In this document: piece after piece, positions 17,066-28,556 of the stretch
Layout: every line of letters starts with the position of its first letter
Numbering within the stretch: the first letter of the stretch is position 1
Origin: an uncultured Lachnospiraceae bacterium
Lineage (GTDB): Bacteria > Bacillota > Clostridia > Lachnospirales > Lachnospiraceae
Reading direction: 5' to 3'
Assembly: GCA_902774915.1 (NCBI GenBank)
Contig: CACYKH010000008.1
Coordinates: 44,416-108,415, forward strand
DNA: 64,000 nt
Notes under the pieces: generated by a model
What the model was told of the DNA's origin: nothing
Seen by the model: only the letters and a program-made list of their open reading frames with translations
Databases searched by the model: none
Position numbers and translations under genes: made by a program

Positions 17066-17094
17066 TTGCAGCCCTCCTGGAAAAAGAGTAAAAT
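17066..17094 (+). promoter_or_regulatory. Possible separate cysK promoter
   Basis: TTGCAG (17066-17071), a 17-nt spacer and TAAAAT (17089-17094) in the 77-nt gap before cysK. Read-through from metY is also likely since no terminator is present. Confidence 0.45.
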
Positions 17095-17127
17095 AATTAT
17101 TGCAAATTCAAATAAAAGGAGATCATT

Positions 17128-18057
17128 ATGAGTAAGATATACAAGGGTACTACTGATTTAATTGGAAACACACCTCTCGTTGAGGTAGTAAATATAGAGA
17201 AGGAACTTGGGCTTGAGGCAACAATCCTCGTAAAGCTTGAGTATCTTAATCCTGCAGGAAGTGTAAAAGATCGTATTGCAAAAGCTATGATCGAGGATGC
17301 AGAGGAAAAGGGTCTTCTGAAGGAAGGTTCAGTCATTATTGAACCTACTAGCGGAAACACAGGAATTGGTCTTGCATCTTTAGCTGCCTCAAAGGGTTAT
17401 AGAATAATTCTTACAATGCCTGAGACAATGAGTGTCGAGAGAAGAAATATCCTCAAGGCTTATGGTGCAGAGATTGTTCTTACTGAAGGCGCAAAGGGTA
17501 TGAAGGGTGCCATTGAAAAGGCTAATGAACTTGCTGAAGAGATTGAAGGAAGCTTTATTCCTGGTCAGTTTGTTAACCCAGCTAACCCTGCTATTCATAA
17601 AGCAACAACAGGTCCTGAGATCTGGAATGATACAGATGGAAATGTAGATATATTCATCGCCGGTGTTGGTACTGGTGGAACAGTAACAGGTGTGGGAGAG
17701 TACCTCAAAGAGCAGAAGGCTGATATAAAGGTTGTAGCTCTTGAGCCAGAGGATTCACCGGTTCTTTCAGAAGGTAAGGCTGGAGCTCATAAGATTCAGG
17801 GAATCGGAGCTGGTTTTGTTCCTGATGTACTTAATACAGATGTATTCGACGAAGTATTTAAAGCACCAAATGAGGCTGCATTTGAAACTGCTAAGCTTCT
17901 CGCCAAGAAGGAAGGAATTTCAGTTGGCATTTCTTCAGGCGCCGCTCTTTATGGAGCTATTCAGCTTGCTAGGAAACCTGAGAACAAGGGTAAGGTAATC
18001 GTTGCCCTGCTTCCAGATAGTGGCGACAGATACTATTCAACTGCATTATTTAATTAA
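17128..18057 (+). CDS. cysK: Cysteine synthase (O-acetylserine sulfhydrylase)
   Basis: A 309-residue PLP enzyme making cysteine from O-acetylserine and sulfide. The PLP lysine is in NPAGSVKDRIAKAM; the substrate-binding loop TSGNTGIG and the phosphate-binding GVGTGGTVTGVG are intact. An AAAAGGAG site precedes the ATG. Downstream of metY and the Cys leader peptide, it fits a sulfide-assimilation operon. No serine acetyltransferase gene is nearby. CysK-like cystathionine beta-synthase is an alternative, less likely at this length. Confidence 0.92.
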   Translation: MSKIYKGTTDLIGNTPLVEVVNIEKELGLEATILVKLEYLNPAGSVKDRIAKAMIEDAEEKGLLKEGSVIIEPTSGNTGIGLASLAASKGYRIILTMPETMSVERRNILKAYGAEIVLTEGAKGMKGAIEKANELAEEIEGSFIPGQFVNPANPAIHKATTGPEIWNDTDGNVDIFIAGVGTGGTVTGVGEYLKEQKADIKVVALEPEDSPVLSEGKAGAHKIQGIGAGFVPDVLNTDVFDEVFKAPNEAAFETAKLLAKKEGISVGISSGAALYGAIQLARKPENKGKVIVALLPDSGDRYYSTALFN

Positions 18058-18111
18058 TCTACGTATAATTTTGCTTTTTAGCACACTTTACTTAGATAAA
18101 GCAAAAAACTC

Positions 18112-18141
18112 TTGACAAGAGTAACACTGTGGTGGTACTAT
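18112..18141 (+). promoter_or_regulatory. Promoter of the trp T-box transcript
   Basis: TTGACA (18112-18117), an 18-nt spacer and TACTAT (18136-18141). The leader RNA would start near 18148. Confidence 0.6.
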
Positions 18142-18147
18142 CCACAC

Positions 18148-18446
18148 ATAAACCGAAGATGAAGAGTAAGTAGGCGAGACCTCCTTATCTACAGAGAACC
18201 GCTTGGTGGTGAGAAAGCGGATGTTAAGTGTTTTGTTGAATGGACTTCAGAGGGCGACCTGAACTGATTACACATAGTATGGGAGCCGGAGTAAGAACCT
18301 CCGTTAACAAAGTTCGGCATATAAAAGTATGATGGATATCATATGGAGTATGTACTGAGTGGGTGTAAGTATACACCAAGCCGGGTGGCACCGCAGGAAA
18401 AAGATTAACCTGTCCCAGCAATCGAATTAGATTGCTGGGACTTTTG
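18148..18446 (+). promoter_or_regulatory. T-box leader specific for tRNA-Trp
   Basis: This T-box RNA controls the trp operon by sensing uncharged tRNA. Visible parts: the GA-rich kink-turn start (GAAGATGAAGAGTAAG), the AGAGA bulge (18193-18197) with the apical loop CCGCTTGGTGGTG, the specifier TGG (Trp codon, 18241-18243) in the context GAATGGAC, the T-box bulge GGGTGGCACCGC (18383-18394) and the terminator stem 18412-18423 / 18430-18441 followed by TTTTGT. The TGGC in the T-box would pair with an acceptor end GCCA, consistent with the G discriminator of bacterial tRNA-Trp. Confidence 0.92.
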
Positions 18447-18463
18447 TATTTCAGGAGGTTTTT

Positions 18464-18868
18464 ATGATAACTCAATTATCAGTATTCACAGAGAATAGCA
18501 AAGGAGCAATGCTTAAGGTATCAAGGCTGATATCTGATGCAGGAATAGACATCTACAATGTTGTAACAAACGACAGTGCAGAATTCGGAATTGTAAGAAT
18601 GCTGGTCACTGAACCAGAGAAGGGGTTCGAGGTTCTTAAGTCTGAGGGCTATATGTGCAAGCTTGATAAAGTTATGGGAGTCGAGATACCTGATGAGGTT
18701 GGCAGTCTCACAAAGCTTCTTGATACTTTAGATAAAAGCTACATCAATATAGATTACATTTACGTTTCATACAGCAGGGATTCAAAAACTCCACTTGCTG
18801 TTATGAAGGTTGGAGGTTATGACGAAGTAGAGTCGAGCCTCAGAAGCAGAGGTTACACAACGGTTTAG
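18464..18868 (+). CDS. ACT-domain protein, first gene of the trp operon
   Basis: A 134-residue protein made of two ACT modules in tandem (about residues 4-65 and 70-134), with the typical starts LSVFTENSKGAMLKVSRLISDAGIDI and VEIPDEVGSLTKLLDTLDKSYINI. ACT domains bind amino acids. It has no enzyme domain. Being the first gene after the Trp T-box (GGAGG just upstream of the ATG), and 36 nt before trpE, it may bind tryptophan or another aromatic amino acid and act on a Trp enzyme. Function is not established; branched-chain or general amino-acid binding remains possible. Confidence 0.8.
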   Translation: MITQLSVFTENSKGAMLKVSRLISDAGIDIYNVVTNDSAEFGIVRMLVTEPEKGFEVLKSEGYMCKLDKVMGVEIPDEVGSLTKLLDTLDKSYINIDYIYVSYSRDSKTPLAVMKVGGYDEVESSLRSRGYTTV

Positions 18869-18904
18869 TTTCACATCCTGAAAAGGAACTATGGAGAAGT
18901 AAAA

Positions 18905-20356
18905 ATGGAAGTAAGACCAACACTTGAGGAATTAAAAAAAGTTGATACCAGTAAATATTCAGTGGCTCCTGTGAGTTACGAAATTCTGTCAGATTTTATA
19001 ACTCCTATCGAAGCACTGAGGATACTAAAGAATGTTTCAACTCACACTTACATGCTTGAATCTGCCCAGGCAGATGAGACCTGGGGAAGGTACACATTCC
19101 TTGGTTTCGAACCAAAGATGGAGATCACATGTATGAATGGTGAGATGAAAGCGGGGGACCTGAGTTTTAAGACTGAGAATCCTACGGATTATCTGAGACA
19201 GATTCTTTCAGAGTATAGAAGTCCTAAGTTCGATTATCTCCCTCCTTTCACTGGTGGACTGGTTGGATACTTCTCGTTTGATTATCTGAAGTATAGTGAG
19301 CCAATCCTTAGAACAGAGGTTAAGGATGAAGAGGAATTCAGAGACGTGGACCTGATGCTCTTTGATAAGGTGATTGCATTTGACAATGTGAAACAGAAAA
19401 TTGTTCTTATTGCAAATGTAAAACTTGCGGAGCTGGATACAGAGTATAACAGAGCTATCAATGATCTGAAGCAAATGGCTGACCTTCTTGAGAATGGAGA
19501 AAAGTTTAAGGATTCAAAGGGAAAGGTTACCGGAGAATTCAAACCACTTTTTAACGAGGAAGAATATTCCGAGATGGTTGAGAAGGGGAAGAAATACATC
19601 TTTGAAGGTGACATCTTCCAGATAGTTCTTTCTAATAGAGTAGAAGCTTCTTTCGAGGGAAGCTTGCTGAATACTTACCGAGCGCTTAGAACTATAAATC
19701 CTTCACCTTATATGTTCTACTTTTCAGGAACAGATGTTGAGGTTGCGGGTGCATCTCCGGAAACTCTTGTGAAACTTGAAAATGGAGTGCTGCATACATT
19801 TCCTTTGGCTGGCTCAAGACCAAGAGGGAAGAACCCTAAAGAGGATGCGGAACTTGAGGCAGAGCTTCTTCAGGACGAAAAGGAACTTGCTGAGCACAAC
19901 ATGCTGGTGGATCTTGGAAGAAATGACTTGGGAAGGATCAGCAAGTTTGGAACAGTTGAAGTTGAGAGATATATGGATGTGCTGAAATTCTCACACATAA
20001 TGCACATCGGTTCGACGGTAAGAGGCGAGATTAGAGATGACAAGGATGCGCTGGATGCAGTTGAGGCTGTGCTTCCTGCAGGAACGCTTTCGGGAGCGCC
20101 GAAAATCAGAGCCTGTCAGTTGATAGATGAGCTGGAGAATAATAAGCGAGGCATTTACGGTGGAGCAATAGGATATATCGACTTCACAGGAAATATGGAT
20201 ACATGCATTGCCATTAGGATAGCATATAAAAAGAATGGAAAGGTATTCGTTAGAAGCGGAGCCGGAATAGTTGCAGATTCAGTTCCTAAGAAGGAATATG
20301 TAGAAACACTTAATAAAGCTAAGGCCGTGATAAATGCTCTTCAGGCTGAGCTGTAG
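18905..20356 (+). CDS. trpE: Anthranilate synthase component I
   Basis: A 483-residue chorismate-using subunit that makes anthranilate with ammonia delivered by TrpG. The N-terminal YMLESAQ matches the tryptophan feedback-inhibition motif (LLES type), so the enzyme is probably inhibited by Trp. The chorismate-binding domain has IFQIVLSNR, ASPETLVKL, DLGRNDLGRIS, and the C-terminal AGTLSGAPKIRA and GRSGAGIVADS-like VRSGAGIVADS. Second gene of the T-box operon. Confidence 0.95.
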   Translation: MEVRPTLEELKKVDTSKYSVAPVSYEILSDFITPIEALRILKNVSTHTYMLESAQADETWGRYTFLGFEPKMEITCMNGEMKAGDLSFKTENPTDYLRQILSEYRSPKFDYLPPFTGGLVGYFSFDYLKYSEPILRTEVKDEEEFRDVDLMLFDKVIAFDNVKQKIVLIANVKLAELDTEYNRAINDLKQMADLLENGEKFKDSKGKVTGEFKPLFNEEEYSEMVEKGKKYIFEGDIFQIVLSNRVEASFEGSLLNTYRALRTINPSPYMFYFSGTDVEVAGASPETLVKLENGVLHTFPLAGSRPRGKNPKEDAELEAELLQDEKELAEHNMLVDLGRNDLGRISKFGTVEVERYMDVLKFSHIMHIGSTVRGEIRDDKDALDAVEAVLPAGTLSGAPKIRACQLIDELENNKRGIYGGAIGYIDFTGNMDTCIAIRIAYKKNGKVFVRSGAGIVADSVPKKEYVETLNKAKAVINALQAEL

Positions 20357-20389
20357 TATTGTAAGCAGAGTTAACAGGGGAATAAAGCT

Positions 20390-20995
20390 ATGATTTTATT
20401 AATAGATAATTATGACAGCTTCTCATATAACTTGTATCAGTTGATCGGTGATATTGAGCCGGATATCAAGGTTATAAGAAATGATGAGATGACTGTTCAG
20501 GAAATAGAAACACTTAAACCCTCCCATATAATACTTTCTCCAGGTCCCGGTAAGCCGCAGGACGCCGGGATCTGTGAAGACGTTGTAAGAGAGCTGGGAC
20601 GAAAGATTCCGATACTTGGTGTGTGTCTCGGACATCAGGCCATATGCGAAGTTTATGGAGCCACAGTAACATATGCATCCAGGCTGATGCATGGTAAGCA
20701 GTCGGTTTGTTCTATAAAAGAGTCAGATCCGATTTTTGCTGGATTAAGTGGTGACGAAGGCGACGGCTTGGAAAATGGTAAGGGCAAGAAGCTTAAGGTT
20801 GCCAGATATCATTCTCTTGCGGCAAAGGCGGAGACAATGCCAGAAGATTTAGAAGTGATAGCAACAGCAGATGATGATAATGAAATCATGGCTGTTAAAC
20901 ATAAAAATCATCAGGTGTATGGACTTCAGTTCCATCCGGAATCAATCCTTACACCCGAGGGCAAACTTATACTAAGTAATTTTATAAATAAATAA
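20390..20995 (+). CDS. trpG: Anthranilate synthase component II (glutamine amidotransferase)
   Basis: A 201-residue class I glutamine amidotransferase. The nucleophile is in [16 protein letters not shown]; the His-Glu pair is in [11 protein letters not shown]; the N-terminal [14 protein letters not shown] is the standard TrpG/PabA start. It carries an insert of about ten residues ([13 protein letters not shown], near residue 120) relative to the usual length. It may also serve folate synthesis as PabA, since no separate pabA is visible here. Gap to trpE is 33 nt. Confidence 0.94.
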   Translation: MILLIDNYDSFSYNLYQLIGDIEPDIKVIRNDEMTVQEIETLKPSHIILSPGPGKPQDAGICEDVVRELGRKIPILGVCLGHQAICEVYGATVTYASRLMHGKQSVCSIKESDPIFAGLSGDEGDGLENGKGKKLKVARYHSLAAKAETMPEDLEVIATADDDNEIMAVKHKNHQVYGLQFHPESILTPEGKLILSNFINK

Positions 20996-21027
20996 TCATT
21001 GTAAAGAGTTTTAGGAGGTACACCAAA

Positions 21028-22047
21028 ATGATTAAGGAAGCAATTGAGAAGATAGTTAATAAGCAGGACCTTACTTATGATGAGGCATATACAGTAATGA
21101 ATGAGATAATGAGTGGTGATACAACACCTACACAGAACGCTGCATTTCTCTCAGCTCTTTCAACAAAGAGTGCAAAGGCTGAGACAAAGGACGAGATAGC
21201 AGGATGTGCTGCAGCTATGCGTGACCATGCTATCCCAGTGGAAACAGGAATGGATGTTTTCGAAATCGTAGGAACTGGTGGAGATAATGCGCACAGCTTT
21301 AACATCTCAACAACATCAGCGCTTATTGCTGCAGCAGGTGGCATGAAGGTTGCTAAGCATGGTAACAGAGCAGCTTCTTCCAAGTGCGGAACAGCTGACT
21401 GCCTTGAGGCTCTCGGAGTTAACATTCAGCAGGAGCCAGAGAAGTGTGTTGAACTTCTGAATGAGGTTGGAATGTGCTTCTTCTTTGCACAGAAGTATCA
21501 CACATCAATGAAGTATGTTGGACCTATCAGAAAGGAACTTGGATTCAGAACAGTATTCAATATTCTTGGACCTCTTACAAATCCTGCAAAGCCAACATAT
21601 ATGCTTCTCGGTGTTTATGATGAGTATCTTGTTGAACCACTTGCACAGGTTCTTGCAGACCTGGGTGTTAAGAGAGGTATGGTTGTATTCGGTCAGGACA
21701 AGCTGGATGAGATTTCACTTAGTTCACCAACTACAATCTGTGAGATAAAGGATGGATGGTACAAAACAAGAGTTATTAAGCCTGAGGATTTCGGTTTTAA
21801 GACATGTAATAAGGAAGACCTTGTAGGTGGAGCTCCAGAAGAAAATGCAAACATAACAAGAGACATTCTCAGTGGTAAGGAAACAGGACCAAAGAGAGAT
21901 GCGACTCTTTTAAATGCAGGTGCAGCACTTTATATCGGTGGCAAGGCAGATTCTATGGCAGCAGGTATTGAACTTGCTAAAGAACTGATTGCATCTGGCA
22001 AGGCTACAGAAACACTTGAGAAGTTTATTGAAGTAAGTAATCGTTAA
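21028..22047 (+). CDS. trpD: Anthranilate phosphoribosyltransferase
   Basis: A 339-residue enzyme that joins anthranilate and PRPP. The PRPP-binding glycine loop [17 protein letters not shown] and [18 protein letters not shown] are intact, as are the Mg-binding DELDE-like residues ([11 protein letters not shown]). AGGAGG lies 12 nt before the ATG. Third enzyme gene of the T-box operon. Confidence 0.95.
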   Translation: MIKEAIEKIVNKQDLTYDEAYTVMNEIMSGDTTPTQNAAFLSALSTKSAKAETKDEIAGCAAAMRDHAIPVETGMDVFEIVGTGGDNAHSFNISTTSALIAAAGGMKVAKHGNRAASSKCGTADCLEALGVNIQQEPEKCVELLNEVGMCFFFAQKYHTSMKYVGPIRKELGFRTVFNILGPLTNPAKPTYMLLGVYDEYLVEPLAQVLADLGVKRGMVVFGQDKLDEISLSSPTTICEIKDGWYKTRVIKPEDFGFKTCNKEDLVGGAPEENANITRDILSGKETGPKRDATLLNAGAALYIGGKADSMAAGIELAKELIASGKATETLEKFIEVSNR

Positions 22048-22064
22048 TTCTTATAGGTAGAAAA

Positions 22065-22859
22065 ATGATATTAGATGAATTAGCTCAGTTAACAAGAGCG
22101 AGAATAGAAAAACAAAAACAGGATTATTCCTTCGAGGATATAAAGAGAGATGCTGAAATGATGGCAGCTCGTGAAATGGAAGTTCAGGAATTTGATTATC
22201 CTTTCGAAGAGGCGCTTTCAAAGAAGGGGCTTTCGATCATCTCTGAGGTGAAGAAGGCATCTCCTTCCAAGGGAGTCATTGCTGAGGATTTTCCTTACCT
22301 TGAAATTGCAAAGACATATGAGGTCAGCGGGGCAGATGCAATCTCTTGTCTTACTGAGCCGGATAGGTTCAAGGGCAGTGATGAATATCTGAAGGCAATC
22401 GTAAAGGAAGTTAGCATTCCGGTTCTCAGAAAAGATTTTACGGTCGATCCTTATATGATCTACCAGGCAAAGCTTATGGGTGCTTCTGCAGTACTTCTAA
22501 TTGCAGCTATCCTTTCGGACGAGGAGCTTAAGGAATATTTTGAGATTGCTGATACACTTGGACTTTCATGTCTCTTTGAAGCTCATGATGCTGAGGAGGT
22601 TAAGAGATGCCTCGCAGCCGGTGCAAGAATAGTTGGTGTTAATAATAGAAACCTGAAGGATTTCACAGTTGATATTAATAATAGCATTCGACTTCGTGAG
22701 CTGGTTCCAGAGGATATAATCTTCGTTTCTGAAAGCGGAATTGAAAGTCCTGCAGATGTGCAGGTTCTTAAAGAGAATGGAACAGATGCGGTTCTTATCG
22801 GAGAGATGCTGATGAGAAGTGATGACAAGAGTGGTCTTATTAAGGCTATGAAGTCGTAG
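22065..22859 (+). CDS. trpC: Indole-3-glycerol phosphate synthase
   Basis: A 264-residue TIM barrel that closes the indole ring. Motifs: SIISEVKKASPSKGVIAED (first substrate-binding strand with catalytic Lys), VLRKDFTVDPYMIYQA, GVNNRNLKDFTVD and VSESGIESPADV. The gene starts 17 nt after trpD, with a modest ribosome site (ATAGGTAG). Confidence 0.95.
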   Translation: MILDELAQLTRARIEKQKQDYSFEDIKRDAEMMAAREMEVQEFDYPFEEALSKKGLSIISEVKKASPSKGVIAEDFPYLEIAKTYEVSGADAISCLTEPDRFKGSDEYLKAIVKEVSIPVLRKDFTVDPYMIYQAKLMGASAVLLIAAILSDEELKEYFEIADTLGLSCLFEAHDAEEVKRCLAAGARIVGVNNRNLKDFTVDINNSIRLRELVPEDIIFVSESGIESPADVQVLKENGTDAVLIGEMLMRSDDKSGLIKAMKS

Positions 22860-22888
22860 GTTGTTTTGGCGGATAAAGGATAGTTGAT

Positions 22889-23494
22889 ATGAGTGATGCG
22901 AAGATTAAAATTTGTGGACTCACCCGACTCGAAGATATAGAGGCGGCAAATGCACTCCTCCCTGATTATATAGGCTTTGTATTTTGGGAGCGGAGTAAGC
23001 GTAATGTTTCTAAAGAACAGGCGAAAGAATTAAAGAGCAGGCTGGACAGTCGGATAAAAGCGGTTGGAGTTTTTGTGGATGCTGAAATAGATTTTATTGC
23101 CGACCTTGTCAGCTGTGGTATAATAGACGTCGCGCAGCTTCACGGCTCTGAGGATGAGGATTACATTTCACAGCTGAGAGGAAGAATAGGTGGGGCTGAG
23201 ATAATCAAAGCTTTCAATATTAATAAAATAGAGTCCTTTGATGAGGCAGAAAAATCTTCGGCAGATCATATTATGATTGATTCCGGTAAAGGTTCTGGGA
23301 TAGCATTTGACTGGTCGAAGCTGGAAAGACTTAAAAGACCATACTTTCTGGCGGGCGGGTTAAGTGCTGAAAATATCAGCGAGGTGCTGGCAAGCATTAA
23401 ACCTTTTGCGGTAGATGTAAGCTCGGGAGTTGAAACTGATGGCTTTAAGGACAGAGCGAAGATGAAACGATTCGTGGAAAGTGTAAGGTCCTGA
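22889..23494 (+). CDS. trpF: Phosphoribosylanthranilate isomerase
   Basis: A 201-residue TIM barrel. Catalytic Cys is in KICGLTRLEDIEAANA; GFVFWERSKRNVS, AQLHGSEDEDY and the C-terminal FLAGGLSAENISEVL and AVDVSSGVETDGFKD fit the family. Stand-alone rather than fused to TrpC. Confidence 0.94.
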   Translation: MSDAKIKICGLTRLEDIEAANALLPDYIGFVFWERSKRNVSKEQAKELKSRLDSRIKAVGVFVDAEIDFIADLVSCGIIDVAQLHGSEDEDYISQLRGRIGGAEIIKAFNINKIESFDEAEKSSADHIMIDSGKGSGIAFDWSKLERLKRPYFLAGGLSAENISEVLASIKPFAVDVSSGVETDGFKDRAKMKRFVESVRS

Positions 23495-23532
23495 TGAGGG
23501 ATCCTAGCAAATAGAAAGAGTAGGAAAGAAAT

Positions 23533-24738
23533 ATGGAAAAAACAGTTAGCGAAGCTATTAATGGAAGATTTGGAGAGTTTGGTGGACAGTATATTCCGGA
23601 AACTCTTATGAATGAAATTCATAAGCTGGAAGCTGCATATGAGCATTATAAAAATGATCCTGAATTTATAGCTGAACTGGATACTCTGAATAGAGAATAT
23701 GCCGGTCGTCCATCACTTCTTTATTATGCAGAGAAGATGACAAAGGATCTGGGCGGTGCAAAGATTTATCTGAAACGTGAGGACCTTAATCATACAGGTT
23801 CTCATAAGATAAATAATGTTCTTGGTCAGGTGCTTCTTGCAAAGAAGATGGGCAAGACAAGAGTTATCGCTGAAACAGGTGCCGGCCAGCACGGAGTTGC
23901 TACTGCAACAGCTGCTGCACTTATGGATATGGAATGCGAGATATTCATGGGCGAGGAGGATACCATTCGACAGGCCCTCAATGTTTTCAGAATGGAACTT
24001 CTTGGCGCGAAGGTTCATGCTGTTAAGACAGGAACTAAGGTTCTGAAGGATGCAGTTAACGAGGCGATGCGTGAATGGGTTAGCCGTGTGGATGATACAC
24101 TCTATGTTCTTGGTTCAGTAATGGGACCACATCCATTTCCTACTATTGTAAGAGACTTCCAGTCTGTTATTAGTAAGGAGAGCCGTGCTCAGATACTTGA
24201 GGCTGAGGGAAAGCTTCCTGATGTAGTGATCGCGTGCGTAGGTGGAGGAAGTAATGCAATCGGTTCCTTCTATGAATATATTAAGGATGATGGAGTTAAG
24301 CTTATAGGTTGTGAGGCTGCCGGACTTGGAGTTGATAATCCAAAGAATGCGGCGACTATGGCAAATGGTTCACTTGGTATTTTCCATGGTATGAAGTCAC
24401 TGTTCTGCCAGAATGAGGACGGACAGATTGCTCCAGTTTATTCTATATCGGCTGGACTTGATTATCCTGGAATTGGACCTGAGCATGCATATCTTGCTTC
24501 TACTGGAAGAGCTGAGTATGTACCTATTACAGATGATGAGGCAGTAAATGCATTCGAATATCTTTCAAGAACAGAGGGAATTATCCCTGCTATCGAGAGT
24601 AGTCATGCTGTAGCGCATGTTCTGAAGATTGCACCAAAGATGCCAAAGGATAGCATTATCGTTTGTACCATTTCTGGTCGTGGTGATAAGGACGTTGCTG
24701 CAATTGCAAGATATAGAGGAGTTGATATTTATGAGTAA
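23533..24738 (+). CDS. trpB: Tryptophan synthase beta chain
   Basis: A 401-residue PLP subunit joining indole and serine. [16 protein letters not shown] opens the protein; the PLP lysine is in [14 protein letters not shown]; the phosphate-binding loop is [20 protein letters not shown] is near the C-terminus. This is the standard TrpB1 type. Its last 8 nt overlap trpA, consistent with coupled synthesis of the two subunits. Confidence 0.96.
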   Translation: MEKTVSEAINGRFGEFGGQYIPETLMNEIHKLEAAYEHYKNDPEFIAELDTLNREYAGRPSLLYYAEKMTKDLGGAKIYLKREDLNHTGSHKINNVLGQVLLAKKMGKTRVIAETGAGQHGVATATAAALMDMECEIFMGEEDTIRQALNVFRMELLGAKVHAVKTGTKVLKDAVNEAMREWVSRVDDTLYVLGSVMGPHPFPTIVRDFQSVISKESRAQILEAEGKLPDVVIACVGGGSNAIGSFYEYIKDDGVKLIGCEAAGLGVDNPKNAATMANGSLGIFHGMKSLFCQNEDGQIAPVYSISAGLDYPGIGPEHAYLASTGRAEYVPITDDEAVNAFEYLSRTEGIIPAIESSHAVAHVLKIAPKMPKDSIIVCTISGRGDKDVAAIARYRGVDIYE

Positions 24739-25498
24739 TATATATAAAGCGTTTGAAAATAAAAAAGCATTTGTTTCATTCCTGACAGCAGGTGATCCTG
24801 ATTATGAAACAAGCCTTGCGAACTTCAGGGCTGTTATCGAGGCAGGGGCTGACCTGGTTGAGGTTGGTATTCCTTTCTCAGATCCTATAGCAGAGGGACC
24901 TGTTATTCAGGAGGCAGATATCAGAGCTCTTGAATCCGGAATGACAACTGACAAGGTATTCGAACTGGTTAAAGAAATCAGAAAAGACTATGATACACCG
25001 ATTGTATTCATGACTTATGCAAATCCTGTTTTCCATTATGGAACAGAGAAGTTCTTCAAGAATGCATCTGAGTCAGGTGCGGACGGAATTATCATTCCTG
25101 ACTGCCCATACGAGGAGAGACATGAATTCGATGAGACAGCTGCTAAGTACGGAATGGATTTTATTTCCATGATCGCACCTACCAGCGAGGACAGAATTAA
25201 GACCATCGCTTCTCAGGCGAAGGGATTCATTTATGTTGTTTCATCTCTGGGTGTTACAGGAGTTAGAAGCGAGATCAAGACCGACCTTGAATCAATCATA
25301 AATCTTATCAAAGAATCTACAGATGTTCCGGCTGCTATCGGTTTCGGAATCAGTACACCTGAGCAGGCAGAGAAGATGTCACAGTACGCTGACGGAGTTA
25401 TTGTTGGCTCCGCTATGGTCCGCATCGTGGCAGAGTACGGCAAGGACGCCCCAGCCAAACTCGGCGAGTACGTTCGTAGCATGAAGTCTGTACTATAG
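24731..25498 (+). CDS. trpA: Tryptophan synthase alpha chain
   Basis: A 255-residue TIM barrel that releases indole from indole-glycerol phosphate. Catalytic Glu is in [19 protein letters not shown], catalytic Asp in [17 protein letters not shown] and GFGISTPEQ form the phosphate site. The ATG at 24731 lies inside the end of trpB. Last gene of the T-box operon. No separate terminator follows before the pyrG promoter at 25511. Confidence 0.95.
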   Translation: MSNIYKAFENKKAFVSFLTAGDPDYETSLANFRAVIEAGADLVEVGIPFSDPIAEGPVIQEADIRALESGMTTDKVFELVKEIRKDYDTPIVFMTYANPVFHYGTEKFFKNASESGADGIIIPDCPYEERHEFDETAAKYGMDFISMIAPTSEDRIKTIASQAKGFIYVVSSLGVTGVRSEIKTDLESIINLIKESTDVPAAIGFGISTPEQAEKMSQYADGVIVGSAMVRIVAEYGKDAPAKLGEYVRSMKSVL

Positions 25499-25510
25499 CT
25501 TATTTTCTCC

Positions 25511-25538
25511 TTGACTTTTGTTTATAAAGTTATATACT
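25511..25538 (+). promoter_or_regulatory. pyrG promoter
   Basis: TTGACT (25511-25516), a 16-nt spacer and TATACT (25533-25538), identical boxes and spacing to the gltB promoter. Transcription would begin near 25545, about 43 nt before the ANTAR-type hairpin. Confidence 0.75.
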
Positions 25539-25587
25539 AGATATTGTTTAAGAAATTAAGGGAAAAATCTAAATATTGTTATTATGT

Positions 25588-25631
25588 GAGGCAAAGGCGC
25601 TTCGAGTACATAGCTCGAAGTGCCTCTTTTT
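25588..25631 (+). promoter_or_regulatory. ANTAR-type antiterminator hairpin overlapping a terminator, pyrG leader
   Basis: Hairpin GAGGC (25588-25592), hexaloop AAAGGC (25593-25598), GCTTC (25599-25603), with one G-U pair. The terminator begins at loop position 4: GGCGCTTCGAG (25596-25606) / CTCGAAGTGCC (25614-25624), followed by TCTTTTT. It also appears to be the only terminator for transcripts coming from the trp operon. Confidence 0.8.
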
Positions 25632-25660
25632 ATTTGTTTTGTACAGGATCAGGGTCATAG

Positions 25661-27334
<1,674 letters not shown>

Positions 27335-27414
27335 ATTAACTATTGTGGCGGAGGACATGTAGTTATAAAATAGGGGATGGTTTTTTATAGTAATAAAAAT
27401 AGGAAGAGAAGAAG

Positions 27415-28536
27415 ATGTCGAATTACAACAAAAAATTAATTCTAGAGGATGGTAGTGAGTACCTGGGCTTTGGCTTTGGTGCTGACAAAGAAGCTGTTTG
27501 TGAGATTGTATTTAACACATCCATGGCAGGCTACCAGGAAATCATTTCCGATCCATCCTACACAGATCAGGCCATAGTTATGTCCTACCCGCTTATAGGT
27601 AACTATGGAATCACAGATGAGGACTTCGAGAGTAAGCTGGTTAATCTCGGAGCTCTTGTTGTGCGCGAGGTAAATGAATTCCCATCCAATTTCCGTTTCA
27701 CAAGAACTCTCTCTGAACTCTTAGAGGATTCAGATGTGCCGGGAATTTATGGTGTGGATACGAGAAAGCTTGTGCGCAGCATCAGAGACCACGGTTCAAG
27801 AAAGGTTCTTATAACAGATATTGGAACCAGCCTTGAGGAAGGTCTTAAAAAGCTTGAGGCAACTGAACTGCCTCGAGATCAGGTAGAAAGATGCAGCTGC
27901 AAGAAGAGATGGTATGCAAGAACTTCAAATCCGAAGTTTAACGTTGTGGCAATCGACTGCGGTATGAAGATGAATATCGTAAGAGAATTAAATGCACATG
28001 GATGCAACGTTACTGTAGTGCCTTATAACACTTCTGCAGAAGAGATTAAGAAGATGAATCCGGACGGACTTTTTATTTCAAATGGTCCTGGAGATCCTGA
28101 GGATGTTCCAGAGGTTATTGAAACATTAAAGAATCTGAAGGGTAAGCTCCCTATGTTTGGCATTTGTCTGGGACATCAGCTCATTGCCCTTTCTTATGGT
28201 GCAAAGACCTACAAGCTGAAGTTCGGACATCGTGGTGGAAACCATCCTGTAAAGGACCTGGCAACAGGCAAGATAGAAATAACAAGTCAGAACCACAGCT
28301 ATGCTGTTGATGACAAAACAGTTGAAGGTACAGGACTTAAGGTTTCTCACATCAATCTTCTGGATAATACAGTTGAGGGACTTTGTAATTACGATATAGA
28401 AAATGGTGGTGGAGATGCTCCAAGAGTATTCTCAGTACAGTACCACCCAGAGAGTGCACCTGGCCCACAGGATAGTACTTATCTTTTCGATAGATTTATA
28501 GAAAATATGGAAGTTAATAGAAATACATCAAAATAA
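27415..28536 (+). CDS. carA: Carbamoyl phosphate synthase, small (glutaminase) subunit
   Basis: A 373-residue subunit that hydrolyses glutamine and channels ammonia to CarB. N-terminal LILEDGSEYLGFGFGA and FNTSMAGYQEIISDPSYTDQ are CarA signatures; the glutaminase nucleophile is in FGICLGHQLIALSYGA; VQYHPESAPGPQD contains the His-Glu pair. A weak promoter (TTGTGG-17-TAAAAT at about 27345-27373) could exist in the 80-nt gap after pyrG. The gap to carB is 20 nt. Confidence 0.95.
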   Translation: MSNYNKKLILEDGSEYLGFGFGADKEAVCEIVFNTSMAGYQEIISDPSYTDQAIVMSYPLIGNYGITDEDFESKLVNLGALVVREVNEFPSNFRFTRTLSELLEDSDVPGIYGVDTRKLVRSIRDHGSRKVLITDIGTSLEEGLKKLEATELPRDQVERCSCKKRWYARTSNPKFNVVAIDCGMKMNIVRELNAHGCNVTVVPYNTSAEEIKKMNPDGLFISNGPGDPEDVPEVIETLKNLKGKLPMFGICLGHQLIALSYGAKTYKLKFGHRGGNHPVKDLATGKIEITSQNHSYAVDDKTVEGTGLKVSHINLLDNTVEGLCNYDIENGGGDAPRVFSVQYHPESAPGPQDSTYLFDRFIENMEVNRNTSK

Positions 28537-28556
28537 TTTTTGAAGGAATATAGAAA

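Noticed and set aside
18065-18107. TTTTGCTTT / AAAGCAAAA stem as a cysK terminator
   Set aside because: No T-run follows on the plus strand; the A-run after it would not terminate. Left as an unassigned weak dyad.
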